The notes: generated from the sequence alone by a model not told the origin. A stretch of 64,000 bases of DNA from Nemertoderma westbladi (GCA_032718475.1 JAUCBJ010007004.1:1-64000), one strand, 5' to 3'. Positions 24,266 through 35,944 are shown, numbered from the stretch's first letter. A program made the numbers and translations.

Positions 24266-27200
24266 TCATTTCATCCATTTCTTTAATAGTTCTCCCTTGA
24301 GTGGATCGTCCCACGAGTGGTTTTCCAGCCACATTTGTTGTACTAAACTCCGAGCAATCAATATAACTGGGCTAATAAATCCCAAGGGATCGAAATAAGT
24401 GCTCAGAATACTTAAACAAATCCGTTTGGTCCGAACTGGATTATCTCGCTGTTTTAACTGAAAAAATAGGATGTCTCTTTCTGTGTCCCACTTCAAGCCA
24501 AGCGTCTTGGTTTCCGGAAGATCATCATGTATTAAGTCGAGATCTTTTGATCCCCGGTCTTCTACCGATATTGCTTCCAGAAACTCACGGGAGTTGCTGG
24601 TGAACTTCGTCAATCGAAATCCACCTCTTTTCAAACACTCAACCGTTCCTTTCGCGACATCAATGGCTTCCTTTACTGATGGAAGGGACTTTAAATTGTC
24701 GTCCATGTATATGTCTCGTTTGATGTTATCTATCACCTCTTTAGAGAAGGCATCCCTGTTGTCATCCGCAGTGGTACGGACCACTGAGCAGGCGTTTGAA
24801 GGGCTTGATATAATCCCAAAGGCCTGGATGGTCATCCAATACTCTACCGGTTTCTGGTTGAGATCTCCTTCAGGCCACCACAGGAATCTTAGGCTGTCTC
24901 TATCCCGATCCAACGCCTTGACTTGTAGGAACATTCCTTCTATATCGGAGGCGAACGCGATGGAATATTGTCTTAATCTTAACAGTATTCCCAACAAAGA
25001 TTGAAGCAAGTTGGGTCCTGGTAACAATTCGGAATTAAGGGATTGACCCATATATAGGGCGGAGCCATCAAATACGACCCGTACTTCATGGGGTTTACCG
25101 GGTTTGGGAACATAATGATGTGTTAGATAATAAGTCCTTTCAGTTATTGGAGTTCCTTCCGGTACTCGCTCCGCATATCCCTTTGTGATAAATTTCTTCA
25201 ACTGAGTTTGGTACATTTCCTTAGCTGAAGCGTTTGCCGTAAGACGTCGATGTAATTGATTGATTCTTTTCTCAGCCAAGGGTCTGTTATTTATAAATCT
25301 GGGTTCACGTTTTCGGAAGGGTAGTCCGATTTCATATCTACCTTGATCTTTTAAAAAACGTGTGGTTGTTTCCTGGATTTGCTTGGCTCTTTCTTCTTCT
25401 ATCGACAGGGCTTTGTCGTATGAATTGGGTTCTACCAATTCTTGGGTAAAGAATCGTACGGCGAGTTCGTCCCGAGTTCTAGCGTTGTAGCGCTCTACCT
25501 CGTCATTAAGTTCGTCATTATAAATAATGGATTCCGTTGGGCGAATCAGTTGACATAGGTTCGTTTGGTTTTTCCAAGTTTGGTTTTCGGTAAGTAGATC
25601 CATTGTGTTCTCTTCATCGAAGAGTTGGTAGATGTCGTCATTATCTGAGGAGTATGGTGTTCCCTCAGTTGGTTCGTCCACATCGCTGCTTTCCTCTTCC
25701 CAATCACTTACCTGATCTATTTGTTCGTGTGGCATTCTCTCTTCGAGAGTTCTACGGGAAGGGCCAGTAAAGTACCAACCTACTCTAGTTCTTACCGCAT
25801 AGGTTTGCAGTGGTTGTGGTTGAGCAGGCCGTTTCTCTAATGTTTCGAGCGCCTCGTGCGCGTTTTGGCCGATAAGTATTTGCACTCCATGATAATCTGT
25901 CTGGAATCGAGGTATCTTAAGATGTTGGACGCTCTCATCTTCGTCCCAATTATAAAGGTCTGCTTGAGTAGTAGCAAAGTTCTTTATAGCAACCATTTTT
26001 ACTGACCTTATACCTTGTGTTCCTAACTTATCCTGGGGGGTGGACAACACACCTACATAGTAATCTGCCGTTAGGGTAGATTTCCAAACCTGCATAATTC
26101 CTGACATATTCAATTTAGTCCGGAACTTGGGTTGTCCAGTAAAAATATCTTCGGCTAGTTCTTGATCGATGAATGTTCCTGTGCTGCCGGAGTCAAGGAG
26201 AGCGTTCACTATGTAGCTTTTTTTAAGACCGTGAACTCTTACCTGAACTACAGGAAATTCTCTTATTCCTACGTTGGAAGCTGGAGCTTTCCAAGATGGT
26301 TGTTTGGCGAAAGTAGTTTGGGGAAACTCATCGTTGATGTCCTTTTCGTGAGTAAGTGCTCGATACACCGCGGTGTTTATTAGATAACAGGATTCATTGG
26401 CGTCGGAGAATTCGTCAGTATAGAATCCTTCCATCTCAGACTCTTGATCGGTGTCATTTACGTCACTAAATTGGACATGTAGTTCGGGCTCACTTACCTG
26501 ACTCTGTTTGTCTCGTTCAAACTCACTGTGTAACAAGATGTGATGTTTCGCGCCACACTTTTCACACTTTAGGTCGGAGTAACAGGTTTGCCGTTGGTGT
26601 CCTGGTCTGAGGCAATTATAGCATAACCGCTTGTCCCACACAACGGTACGTCTGTCGATAAGTGATTTCTTTAGAAATTCCGCACACGCACTCAAACGGT
26701 GGGTCCCGTCGCACAGCGCACAGTTAGGTTTTATGTTACTTATTTTACCTTGGGTAGTCTGATGCACTCTCGTTCTTTCTTCGGGCTTTCTTCCGCGCAT
26801 TCTACTAGGAGACTGAGGAGGGGTCTTAGCAATCTGTTCTCTCCTATTGTTGGTTCGAGCCTTGTATTTACTTACGTCCTTTGAGGTTTTGTCAACATAA
26901 TAAGATCGGTCTGTATCTTTCCCGCTGTCCTCTTCTTGGGAAGCTTGGCTTTCGCCGTCGTCAGTGTAACACACCGGTGTTACCCTTCTCCTAGAAGTGG
27001 GTTTCTCACTTACCTTATTTTCCGATGTTTTCTCTCTGGACTGCTTGATGAGTTGTAGTTTGACTTCGCCATCTAAGAAAGACATGAGATCAGCCATGGT
27101 AGGACTTCGTCGTTGTTGTTCATTCATGTACAACACTTTCTTGTCCCAGCGTGTACATACTCCACCCTTTGGTAAAGTAGAGACTACGGCTCCAATAACC

Positions 27201-27671
27201 ATGGAACTCTGATATTCGTGCGACTTACCTAACCAGTCCAGTTGTCTACAGATCTCTTGAATTTCATCGGAAAACTCTATAATCCCACTACTAAGGAAGT
27301 GTCGGGGGGCTACTAATTTGGCGTACAAATACTTAGCTATGTTATCCTTGTTACCATACCTGATGTTTAATGTATCCCAAACTTGTCTTAATCCTTCTGG
27401 ATGTCCAATAAACTTTAACGCCATTAACTTGGGAGGTCCTTCCAAGCACTTGATGAGGAATCTAAGTTTCTCTCCGTTAGATAGTACAGAGTTCTGTATG
27501 CTATCTTTGTAATATTCGTTGAAAGGTAACCATTTCATCTCATCTCCATTGAATTTGACGATCTCTCCCACTTTGACAGCTTGGCGGGCTTCTGTTCTAG
27601 CCATCTGACGCGTAAAGCTTTCTTGGGCCATCGTGTTATTTAATATCGAATTATCGGTATATAAATTTCTC
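24266..27671 (-). CDS. BEL/Pao Gag (capsid-like, zinc knuckles), protease and reverse transcriptase
   Basis: From the internal Met at 27631 the part is 1121 residues. Residues about 15-200 match the BEL/Pao Gag capsid-like region (FNGDEMKWLPFNEYYKD start). Cys/His clusters at about 300-370 include CYNCLRPGHQRQTC and CEKCGAKHH. The aspartic protease active site is ALLDSGSTGTFID near 480. Reverse transcriptase spans about 790-1060, with VVFDGSA, SDIEGMFLQV and the catalytic IYMDDNL. The frame is open upstream of the Met to the edge of the nested Ty3-type element at 27677, and lies in the same frame as the Gag N-terminal part on the far side. It ends at a TGA (24268-24266) followed by an open frame. 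Confidence 0.88.
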
Positions 27672-27676
27672 GGATC
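27672..27676. other. Target site duplication GGATC of the nested Ty3-type element
   Basis: GGATC stands immediately before the left LTR (27677) and again at 31661-31665 after the right LTR. It lies in the Gag-Pol frame of the host BEL/Pao element. Confidence 0.9.
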
Positions 27677-27934
27677 TGTTGAAGATATATAAACAGTTAT
27701 AGATAATCCAGTAACTCAATAATATAGTATAATAGCTGACAGTCAAGTTACAGAACTGCACACAGACCTAACACAACTGACAACTGCACAACCTCCTACC
27801 TACCGTACCTGTCCAACCGGTAGGCCTACACCTGATACAGCAACACTAGTACTGTACTGTAGTTTTTCCTTTCTTGTACTACCGTACTATCCCAGTGGCA
27901 TGGCCTACTATATGTCTCACACAATTTCCCAACA
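27677..27934 (-). repeat. 3' LTR of the nested Ty3-type element
   Basis: 258 bp, starting 'tgttgaag' and ending 'tttcccaaca' on the + strand. It is identical by eye to 31403-31660. It contains the palindromes 'accggt' and 'taggccta' that are common across the window. Confidence 0.93.
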
Positions 27935-27942
27935 CCTCCCAC
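27935..27942 (-). other. Polypurine tract of the nested element
   Basis: Reads GTGGGAGG on the minus strand, directly before the 3' LTR, as expected for plus-strand priming. Confidence 0.6.
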
Positions 27943-27957
27943 AGTTTTATAAACTTT

Positions 27958-28248
27958 TTAGTTTTCAAATCCATATCGCTTTGGGGGCCTAGACATTCGG
28001 CCTGAACGCGTAACGACCGTGGGTGGAGCAACCCCTATTGGTATCTCATCTTCATCATCTGTAGGGTCTATTTCATCGTATGATGTTTCATCATCTGTAC
28101 TATCAACCTCCGTTTCCGATTCGATATCAATTACCCTTTCAATTTCATTATTCGTATTTAATGCTGACTCAACCTGATTTTCTGCATGCGAAACTTTCAT
28201 CGACTTTCTAACATCTTGAAGGTGTCGGCGTATTCCTTTCACTATCAC
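27958..28248 (-). pseudogene. Ty3-type integrase C-terminal remnant
   Basis: 96 codons in a different frame from the preceding Pol frame, which ends at 28274. The segment VIVKGIRRHLQDVRK looks like the short domain closing integrase in this Ty3 lineage. A long acidic stretch follows (DSTDDETSYDEIDPTDDED) and then a basic end (SGRMSRPPKRYGFEN). The roughly 200-residue DDE core that should precede it is absent, and a frame change lies near a run of A residues at about 28285. Confidence 0.7.
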
Positions 28249-28273
28249 TGAACGTTCCTGTACTTGATCGACT

Positions 28274-30484
28274 CTATGAGGTCCCTTTTTCTACAAAAAC
28301 AGGATTAGGGTCTATGCTATTGCATTGATCACATTCTGTGCATATTTCATTCACTAACTTCTTTGGCACAGTTCTAGAATTTAATTCTCTATCAACGTTA
28401 CATAACTGCATGGTTCTGTCTACACCTTGGTGCGCTAATTTGTGTAAATATGTAACACGCTGACGATTGTTTACATTCAATTCCTGTATATCTCCCATTG
28501 CAGCGAATGCATCATTATTGGTTTCTTTTACATCCTTATCACGGCCAAATTTCAACCAATGTGATGGAATTCTAGTTAACGTGTCCGATAAATTTTTCGC
28601 TGATTCAACCCGATGCGGTCGGATTTTTAATTTATATTCTACTATGATCTCGCTCAGTATATCCAATCGACGCTCAATGAGCTTTCTCGCCTGACCTTTA
28701 GTTCGAATTCTGTGTGTGTCGAAAATAACAGCATTCACCCAGCTATACACGGTTGATGAATCAATAAAGAGATTAACTACTTTTATGTTCCAATCCACTG
28801 CCATGTTAATTCCCTCAATAACCGCATCTAGTTCTGATACATTTATGTGTTGGTTGTCACTTTCTTTGCGAAGCCATGATCTGTCTTCAACTACAACTCC
28901 GTCTATCTTTATCAATGCTCCCTTTGCAATTGAGCTGGCGTCAGTCCATATATCTGCGTGATCTGTAGTACGAACAACCCACTCTCCTTTTACAGGATCA
29001 TTGTGACATACATTATCGATCGTTTCATTAACCAATTGTTGTAAACCATCGCCTATATAACTGTCCCATGTTACGCCCGCACTACAGTGTTGTAACCATG
29101 CACATGCTGGTCTTAACCATCCTCCCACAGGATAGTGTCCCCGAAGCTGTCCACATATCGAATGTAACTCTCTCCTAGTGGTTTTTTCTGGAACTTCTGG
29201 TAACTTTTGACTCCGTCTCCAATACAATTTATTGTTTTGTTCATTTCCACAAATTTCTAGACCGAGAACCTTACATCCATTTATTACTGGTTCAGCGTCT
29301 TTTGAAATTAACCCATAATCTTTCAGGTGACCCCTTACAGCCTCTGTAGGTATTTTATTCGTGTTTACATATACATCGTCTCTGAAGTTATCTGTGGAAC
29401 TTTGAACCTTTTCATCTTTCTTTAAAACTCCTTCAACAATACGGTCCATAATCTTTGGACCAGGACCCAACCCAAATCCCATCCTAGTAACGACATATCG
29501 CTTTCCTTCATATACAACAGTTTGGTATGATCGTAGTTCTTCTTTAATATGAATTTGCATATATGCCCAACGAAGATCGATTACAGCGGTTTGTTCTCCC
29601 ATCCTCCGCCAGACTCTTAATTTTTCATTGCAGGCAGCAGCTTCACGACCAGGTGCATTGACGACATGAGAATTCAGTTCTCTATAATCTAAGATCGGCC
29701 TTATTCGTTGTTTTTTCTCCTCATATTTTGCCATGATTGGGATGGTTCCCTTGACTTCTCCATGAATTTCCGGAGAGTATGGAACTATCCATTCTCGCTC
29801 GATCCACTCTTCCATAGCAGCTTTATATAATTCGGTGTGCTCTGGTCGTATGCGATACTCAGTCATTCGATTATTAAGCTGAGGTGGCGTTCCGTCTTTC
29901 CACTTCCACTCTGCAGTCCAATTTTTTCCATCATATACTACGCGAAAGTCTGAATCTTCTATAATAATATCGGACTGATTGGGTGCTATTTTCTTAGTTA
30001 GTGATACTTCGATATTGACTTGTTCCTTCTCTTCAATATCTAGCTGTTTAACCTCAGCCCCTACACAACCAAATATGATTGGAGACAACGTTTCAGATCC
30101 AATATGTCGGACCACATCGATTCCTAACATTACTGCCCCTTCACCCAACAATTTTTCTACCACCAATACTGGCCATGTAAAAAGGAATTCAATTGAATTA
30201 ATGGCAACGAATGTTAATTCAACCTCTCCTATCACTCCACAATGCGATTCACCGTCTAACATCGTAATTTCAGATGATCTAATACATTTTTTCACTTCTA
30301 TTCCATTTTGTTGACACCATAGTTTTGACACTAAACATCTCGAGCAGCCAGTGTCAACCAATGCGGGAATGACTATATTCATTCCTTCAAGTTGAATGCC
30401 AACTAATGGGAGATTCCCATTGTGGGGGAAACATCCATTGGCTGCGATGAATCCCCCATTCCGTTTCCCGAAGGTTGCCGCCAC
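28274..30484 (-). CDS. Ty3-type Pol: protease, reverse transcriptase, RNase H, integrase zinc-binding stub
   Basis: 736 codons from the first Met, overlapping Gag by 82 nt in the -1 frame, so translation would need a -1 frameshift. The protease active site is ALVDTGCSRCLVS near residue 43. RT motifs are RPILDYRELNSHV, AVIDLRWAYMQIHI, TRMGFGLGPGPK and the catalytic FRDDVYV, with Phe-Arg in place of the common Tyr-x before DD. RNase H follows (ADIWTDASSIAKGALI, then VSELDAVIEGI and LFIDSSTVYSW). The integrase zinc-binding segment (LAHQGVDRTM, then CTECDQCNSI) closes the frame; the catalytic core is deleted. Confidence 0.85.
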   Translation of the reverse strand: MAATFGKRNGGFIAANGCFPHNGNLPLVGIQLEGMNIVIPALVDTGCSRCLVSKLWCQQNGIEVKKCIRSSEITMLDGESHCGVIGEVELTFVAINSIEFLFTWPVLVVEKLLGEGAVMLGIDVVRHIGSETLSPIIFGCVGAEVKQLDIEEKEQVNIEVSLTKKIAPNQSDIIIEDSDFRVVYDGKNWTAEWKWKDGTPPQLNNRMTEYRIRPEHTELYKAAMEEWIEREWIVPYSPEIHGEVKGTIPIMAKYEEKKQRIRPILDYRELNSHVVNAPGREAAACNEKLRVWRRMGEQTAVIDLRWAYMQIHIKEELRSYQTVVYEGKRYVVTRMGFGLGPGPKIMDRIVEGVLKKDEKVQSSTDNFRDDVYVNTNKIPTEAVRGHLKDYGLISKDAEPVINGCKVLGLEICGNEQNNKLYWRRSQKLPEVPEKTTRRELHSICGQLRGHYPVGGWLRPACAWLQHCSAGVTWDSYIGDGLQQLVNETIDNVCHNDPVKGEWVVRTTDHADIWTDASSIAKGALIKIDGVVVEDRSWLRKESDNQHINVSELDAVIEGINMAVDWNIKVVNLFIDSSTVYSWVNAVIFDTHRIRTKGQARKLIERRLDILSEIIVEYKLKIRPHRVESAKNLSDTLTRIPSHWLKFGRDKDVKETNNDAFAAMGDIQELNVNNRQRVTYLHKLAHQGVDRTMQLCNVDRELNSRTVPKKLVNEICTECDQCNSIDPNPVFVEKGTS

Positions 30485-31359
30485 GATGATGCCGCCAAAG
30501 CATTATTGCTACCGGAGACCGCATTCATATACCCTTGTCTCGTACTGTTACGGCATCCTCTCGCAATATGACCCTCCATTCCACAGTTGTGACACCTGAT
30601 GACATTTCCACTATTTCTAGCTTGAAAACCATCATAACGATCATTACCGGTGCCACCTCTATCAGCTACTGAACAATTCCGAGCCAAGTGGCCCCACGTT
30701 CCACAACGGTAACACTGAACATTACTACCAACACCACCGCTATTTACAATGGGACGAAATCCCCTTCCCCTGTGTGGCCCACCACGAAAACCAGCAGCTC
30801 CAATCCCAAAACCGGCAGCTCCAATCCCAATCCCATCTCTTCCACTTCCGGCTCTCTCTGACAGTATACGCCGAGCTTGTTGCAATAAATCCGTCCAATT
30901 TCTCCTGCTCGCCATTGCTTTAACTTCTGACCTAACGCTCTCAGGTAAACCATTCGCAAACTGAGCCGTTAACATATCCTGTGCACATTGACTATCTATA
31001 TCCTTTGTAATTAGTGATAGCAACCTCCGCAAATCTGCTAGAAACGCATCAGCAGACTCATCACTCTTTAATATCCGACTTTTAAACTTATCGTACGCTA
31101 GATACGGATTGTCAGCAAACGCCTCGATCAATCGGTCACGAACTTCATCGTAGTTATTCTTTTGCTCGTCGTCCAGCTGATTTATAACATCATGAGCTGC
31201 TCCCGTCAGCGATAGACGAAAATATGTAACTCGACTCTCTTCCGTTAGTTTAGATTCCGTTTTGAGAATATTGAAAGTATCGTCAAACGTTGCAATCCAC
31301 GAGCAGGGATCACCAGTTCCATCATACTTAACGACGTAATCCGATAATTTTGGCGCCAT
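30403..31359 (-). CDS. Ty3-type Gag with two zinc knuckles
   Basis: 318 codons. Residues about 15-165 form the helical capsid-type Gag domain (DPCSWIATFDDTFNI, then RLIEAFADNPYLAYDKF). A Gly-rich stretch follows, then two exact CCHC knuckles: CYRCGTWGHLARNC and CHNCGMEGHIARGC. The protein would package element RNA. It starts about 40 bp inside the 5' LTR boundary and overlaps Pol at its end. Confidence 0.88.
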   Translation of the reverse strand: MAPKLSDYVVKYDGTGDPCSWIATFDDTFNILKTESKLTEESRVTYFRLSLTGAAHDVINQLDDEQKNNYDEVRDRLIEAFADNPYLAYDKFKSRILKSDESADAFLADLRRLLSLITKDIDSQCAQDMLTAQFANGLPESVRSEVKAMASRRNWTDLLQQARRILSERAGSGRDGIGIGAAGFGIGAAGFRGGPHRGRGFRPIVNSGGVGSNVQCYRCGTWGHLARNCSVADRGGTGNDRYDGFQARNSGNVIRCHNCGMEGHIARGCRNSTRQGYMNAVSGSNNALAASSWRQPSGNGMGDSSQPMDVSPTMGISH

Positions 31360-31402
31360 AACGATTTAGGTTAAACAATAGATCAGTATAGCCCGGTTAG
31401 CT

Positions 31403-31660
31403 TGTTGAAGATATATAAACAGTTATAGATAATCCAGTAACTCAATAATATAGTATAATAGCTGACAGTCAAGTTACAGAACTGCACACAGACCTAACAC
31501 AACTGACAACTGCACAACCTCCTACCTACCGTACCTGTCCAACCGGTAGGCCTACACCTGATACAGCAACACTAGTACTGTACTGTAGTTTTTCCTTTCT
31601 TGTACTACCGTACTATCCCAGTGGCATGGCCTACTATATGTCTCACACAATTTCCCAACA
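31403..31660 (-). repeat. 5' LTR of the nested Ty3-type element
   Basis: 258 bp copy matching 27677-27934. The sequence after it on the minus strand starts 'agctaaccggg' and does not show the TGG expected for a standard tRNA primer site, so the priming mechanism is unclear. Confidence 0.92.
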
Positions 31661-33882
31661 GGATCATTATCAGGTCTATAGGGAATATCATTAATAACAG
31701 GTCTATAATCACCCTTAATAGGGTTTGCTATAGGAGTTTCAACTTCACTAGCAGTATAGATGCGTGTAGGCTCCACACCTTGCGCATGTAATACTTCAGA
31801 CCTAACAGGTTGACACAATGTTACAGGGGGTATTGGTATGCCCCTTTGTATATTGACTAATTTGTCGCGTTCTAGCGCGATACTTTGCTGCACTTCTTGC
31901 AACTCTGCTCTACTTTCCCTCACTGTTCCCTTAAGTTGGTGGACAGTCTCCTGCATCTGTCCCAGCAGGAGATTCATCCCACGCCGTCCCTCTTCCACCC
32001 ACTCAACCGCCGAAGCGGGAGTCGCCAACATAGTAGCGGGCTGACGCGGGACGACGGGAGACAAATTTTTAATTTCTCTCTCTGCTATCTGGACAGGGAT
32101 ATTCTCTTGGACTGTTCCACCGGGTACAGGCAGTGTAGTACTATGTAAAGGGAATTTAGAGTTAAGCTCTGGAAGTACAGGGGTCTCTAACACAGAAGTG
32201 ACTTTGGGAACGACAGGCCTAATTATCTCAGGCTCATCAACTATTGTAGAGAGTCTTTGGACCTTAATACTTTGGGCTGTAGGTTCTATACTACTCAAGT
32301 CTGTGCTAGCTAGCTGTCTTCTAACAGCTGGGGGCAAATCAGGCAATTTGCGACGGTAAGATGTTTTTCTACGCCTACTTAGATGAGATCTATTTCCTCC
32401 GCCTTCAGGATCGGTAGTATCGCCTTCCTCCGAGGATGTGTATCCCTGGCGCTTGGGAGTAGATTTTCTCATCATCTGCATCTGATTAGCAGTAAACTGT
32501 TTATTTATACTGTCTTGCGTCTCGTGCAGATTTTCCAACTCTAATTGGATAGTCTCCTCAGACGCTCTCCGTTCTGCTTCTGCCACTGTTGCCTTTCTTT
32601 CGGCTTCCGCCGCTTTTCTTTCTGCTTCTGCTTCTGCCGCCTTTGCCTTTCTTTCGGCTTCTGCTTCTTTTCTTTCTGCTTCTGCTTCCGCCGCCGCTGC
32701 TGCTGCTACCTTTCTTCTCTCTATCAGTTCTTTCTTTACTTGTTCTTCTCGGACTCTAGTGAGGCGGAGTTTTTCATCACATTCAGCTTGGTTTGCAGCT
32801 AACATTTCGGCATCGATTGAGTCCAACACAAGCTTGGTTCCTTCACTATTAGGGGAAAGTCCAGACAGCCTTCTCCTCAACTCTTCGTCTCCTAGGAATC
32901 GCTGATAGTCGGACAAGTAAATGTCGATAGCGTCTCTAGTTCGCGGTTTCTCGGCGGTCTCTTCGCTTTCCGCTTGAGAAAGGGTGACATCAGTTTGTTC
33001 TTCACAGGTTGATCTCTCCGCTAGCTGGGATTTCCACTGGGCCGTTTCCTGTACTTTGAGATCTACCCGATGTAACCAAGTTTTGACAGCAACCTGCAGC
33101 GACGTGTCCTGTCTTCTTTTGGAAGTTTCCTCAAAGGCTGAGAGGATTAGTCGTATGCGTAGGGTTCTTTCGCGTATTTGATATAGCAGCTCTTCCTGCT
33201 CTTGAGGTCCTTGAGGTTGTCGAAACAGTTGTTCTTCCAATCGATCCAAGGAGCCGAAGAATCCCTGCACATATCCTGCTGCCGACCTCTTCCAAACAGC
33301 TGGATCCATTGTATCTTTAGCCACTCCCATCCTGTGTATATCTTCCCAAGTAGCCTCGGACAGATCCAACGGGAGTCCGAGTCCGGGAAAGTTCCATTGT
33401 GATTCAACAATAGATATCAATTCTTCCCTGGCGTATCCCGCGTAATTATCTTGGGTCGCTCGCTTATTCCTCGCCCAGTCGGCTTGATGTTCTTCCACCG
33501 CAATGAATATAGTAGTTAGCACTGCAGCAGGAAGGGTAAGAAGGGGGTCCGAGTAGACTGTATCGGCCATCTGCACTCCGTGTTCGGGGGTCAGCTCTAC
33601 AGTATCCGAACTGCTGGAGCTATCGGGTCGCTGGGATGTATGTTCTTGACCAAGATGTTGCTGCGATGAGACGACTGCCTCTTGGTTCCGTTTGACCTGT
33701 GCCCGAGTGCCTATGATGGACCTATGGTGGATTAGCCTAGGGTCTGATACTACTGGAGGGATGACCTTTTTTGCAGTAGGAGGTGAGCTGAACTCCTTTC
33801 TTACTCGCTCCACACTCCTATCTGAGTCACAGATAGTTGTATCGATCAGACTGTCTGACAGGTTTTGCTGAGTGTCAGACAT
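31661..33882 (-). CDS. BEL/Pao Gag N-terminal region, about 740 residues, cut by the nested element
   Basis: Starts at 33882 (MSDTQQ). It has a Ser/Thr/Gln-rich beginning, a helical region, and a long Ala-Glu-Arg-Lys coiled coil at residues about 385-445 made of repeated AEAERKA-type heptads. A basic patch follows (SRRRKTSYRRK near 510), then a Pro/Val-rich linker and a second helical stretch near 660. The element frame is interrupted at 31661; the apparent continuation to 31552 is read-through into the inner LTR. Codon phase across the nested insertion is preserved, indicating one original Gag-Pol frame. Such a long extension before the conserved Gag core is unusual for BEL/Pao. Its function is unknown; assembly or oligomerisation is an inference from the coiled coil. 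Confidence 0.75.
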
Positions 33883-35214
33883 GTTTGGCTATACAGTTGA
33901 ATGTCTACTACTATAGTTTCAGTTAAAGCAAGTCTGGTAATTCAGTATGACCGCAAGCCTAGCGATTTATTACCGATACCGTTACTCAGTGTAACGTGAT
34001 ATATATACAATATATTAGAATACCGGTATGCTTATAATATATATATAAGTATTATTACAGACTAGATTTGTCACAGAGTACCGGTATATAATTTTAGCAC
34101 AAATATATATAAATATATAATAGGCCTATCGTGAATACCGGTATGCAGCTTACACTTATAGTATATAAGTATAATTCTGGACTAGAATTAATTACAGAGT
34201 ACCGGTATGATTTCAGCTCAAATTTATAGAAATAAATATAATAAGCCTATTGCCAGTACCGGTATGTCAATTATTTTTAGAATAATTGAATTTCTGAATA
34301 TTTTAAAGGTTACTTGGATACTTTAACTTACTTTATTACGGTTATTTAAGCAGTAGTCCAACTGATATTGAGACCTAGTTGTTGTCTGGCAGGCCTACTA
34401 TTTATAAATCGTTTGAGTTGATTTATAATAGATATATACCCGTTTAAAAAGGGTTTTTTGTCAATATTTGAAATAAATGTTATTATTTCTGGGGGAATCA
34501 CTACACAGAAGCTGTGCGCTCTCAGTGAAGTGTTACTTATTGAGACACTAAAACTGATAATTCTAATTTACCTAAGTTACTTAATACTACAAATTACTTA
34601 CGATATGGGTGAGATTAATTCTCTAATTAAAACACAACAAAATATTACGTACGAAATTTTTAGGGTAATTTTACAGGAAGTCTACAAACCAGCCTAACAA
34701 AGGGTTAGAATTCTGGTTATTACAACGGACAGGGTACTACGGTATTTGAAATAATAAGTAGTAGTAAATATATTGCACTGTCCAGATAGGAAAATACCAC
34801 CGCCTGACGACCTATAACCGTATCGCTATAGGTACTACGTTATGTATCACGGAGTGTTCCTACCTAGAAGTTAATAGAGCTAGCGAATGTGCCTATCAAC
34901 CACTTTACAACACAAATATACTGCCCACACTAATTATTCCGGAAAGCACTGTACACTAAACCCTAAATTAGGTACAAGTACCGGTATAACAAATAATCAG
35001 TAGTTAAATATACTTGAACAGTTAAAAGAACCACGGCATCTGCTGGAGTGACTGAAGCACAAAATCTCCAGTCTTTACCTACGCCGAGCAGCCCTGATGT
35101 AGTACCGGGGTTAGTTTAACTATAACGGTATGTATAACAAGCACAATTACTGTAGGAATAAACTTGGGGACATGAATGTTGCGAATAATCGCATAAACTC
35201 TGAATAATAAATAT

Positions 35215-35770
35215 TACGCTACCCGTACAGAATACTCAAACAAAAATACAAACCAAACGCTGGCAGACTACTATCAAGCCTAAACAAACTACAGTATGTG
35301 CAGATTCTGAAACTGTTAGTTAGTATGCGTTCTAACACGGTAGTACGACTTATTCTTTAAGAGGGGATTGACCTTACAGCATATGGCTGCCCCAACTTAC
35401 TAACGGCACTTTATCAGACTACTCTACACACGCAGCAATCCCTTCAGACCTAAAAATAGCTAGACAACAATCCAGCCTACAAAATATTTGAGTAATAACT
35501 ATTACGGTACCTGAACAGACCACACAAACAAACACAGGCTAAAACACTGGCAGACTACGATCAAGCCTAAATAAACTACAGTATATGCAGACTCTGAAAC
35601 TGTTAGTTAGTATGCGTTCTAACACGGTAGTACGACTTATTCTTTAAGAGGGGATTGACCTTACAGCATATGGCTGCCCCAACTTACTAACGGCACTTTA
35701 TCAGACAAACTCTACACACGCCGTAATCTCTCCAAACTCAACAACAGTCAGACAGTAGCTCAGCCTACAA
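35215..35770. repeat. Tandem pair of about 290 bp in the BEL/Pao leader
   Basis: Both copies contain 'tctgaaactgttagttagta' followed by 'gggattgaccttacagcata' in the same order. The core 110 bp is nearly identical, and the outer parts have diverged more. Confidence 0.85.
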
Positions 35771-35944
35771 TTATCTGAACAATCTGAGCAGGGTCACACG
35801 CCTTCTGCTCAATATTAGCCTACTAGGAAATAAAACCGACAGAAATAGATAAAATCTCAATAAAAATTCAGGGCTGCAGTCCCTGATTAAGTACTAAGAC
35901 CTACCGGTATACACCAATCAAATTCGAATAATACTAATGTACTG

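Larger units (their letters stand above)
27677..31660 (-). mobile_element. Nested Ty3-type LTR retrotransposon, internally deleted
   Basis: 3984 bp between 258 bp LTRs (27677-27934 and 31403-31660), identical by eye, with TG...CA ends and GGATC duplications. It carries Gag and a Pol with protease, RT and RNase H, but the integrase catalytic core is missing: the zinc-binding segment is followed almost at once by the extreme C-terminal segment. It could therefore only have moved with integrase supplied in trans. It inserted inside Gag-Pol of the BEL/Pao element and is younger than it. Confidence 0.92.

Noticed and set aside
31552-31660. C-terminal end of the BEL/Pao Gag N-terminal frame
   Set aside because: These codons lie inside the LTR of the nested element and are chance read-through.
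34458-34697. 79-codon + strand frame in the BEL/Pao leader
   Set aside because: Opposite strand to the element, AT-rich, hydrophobic by composition and without a recognisable motif.
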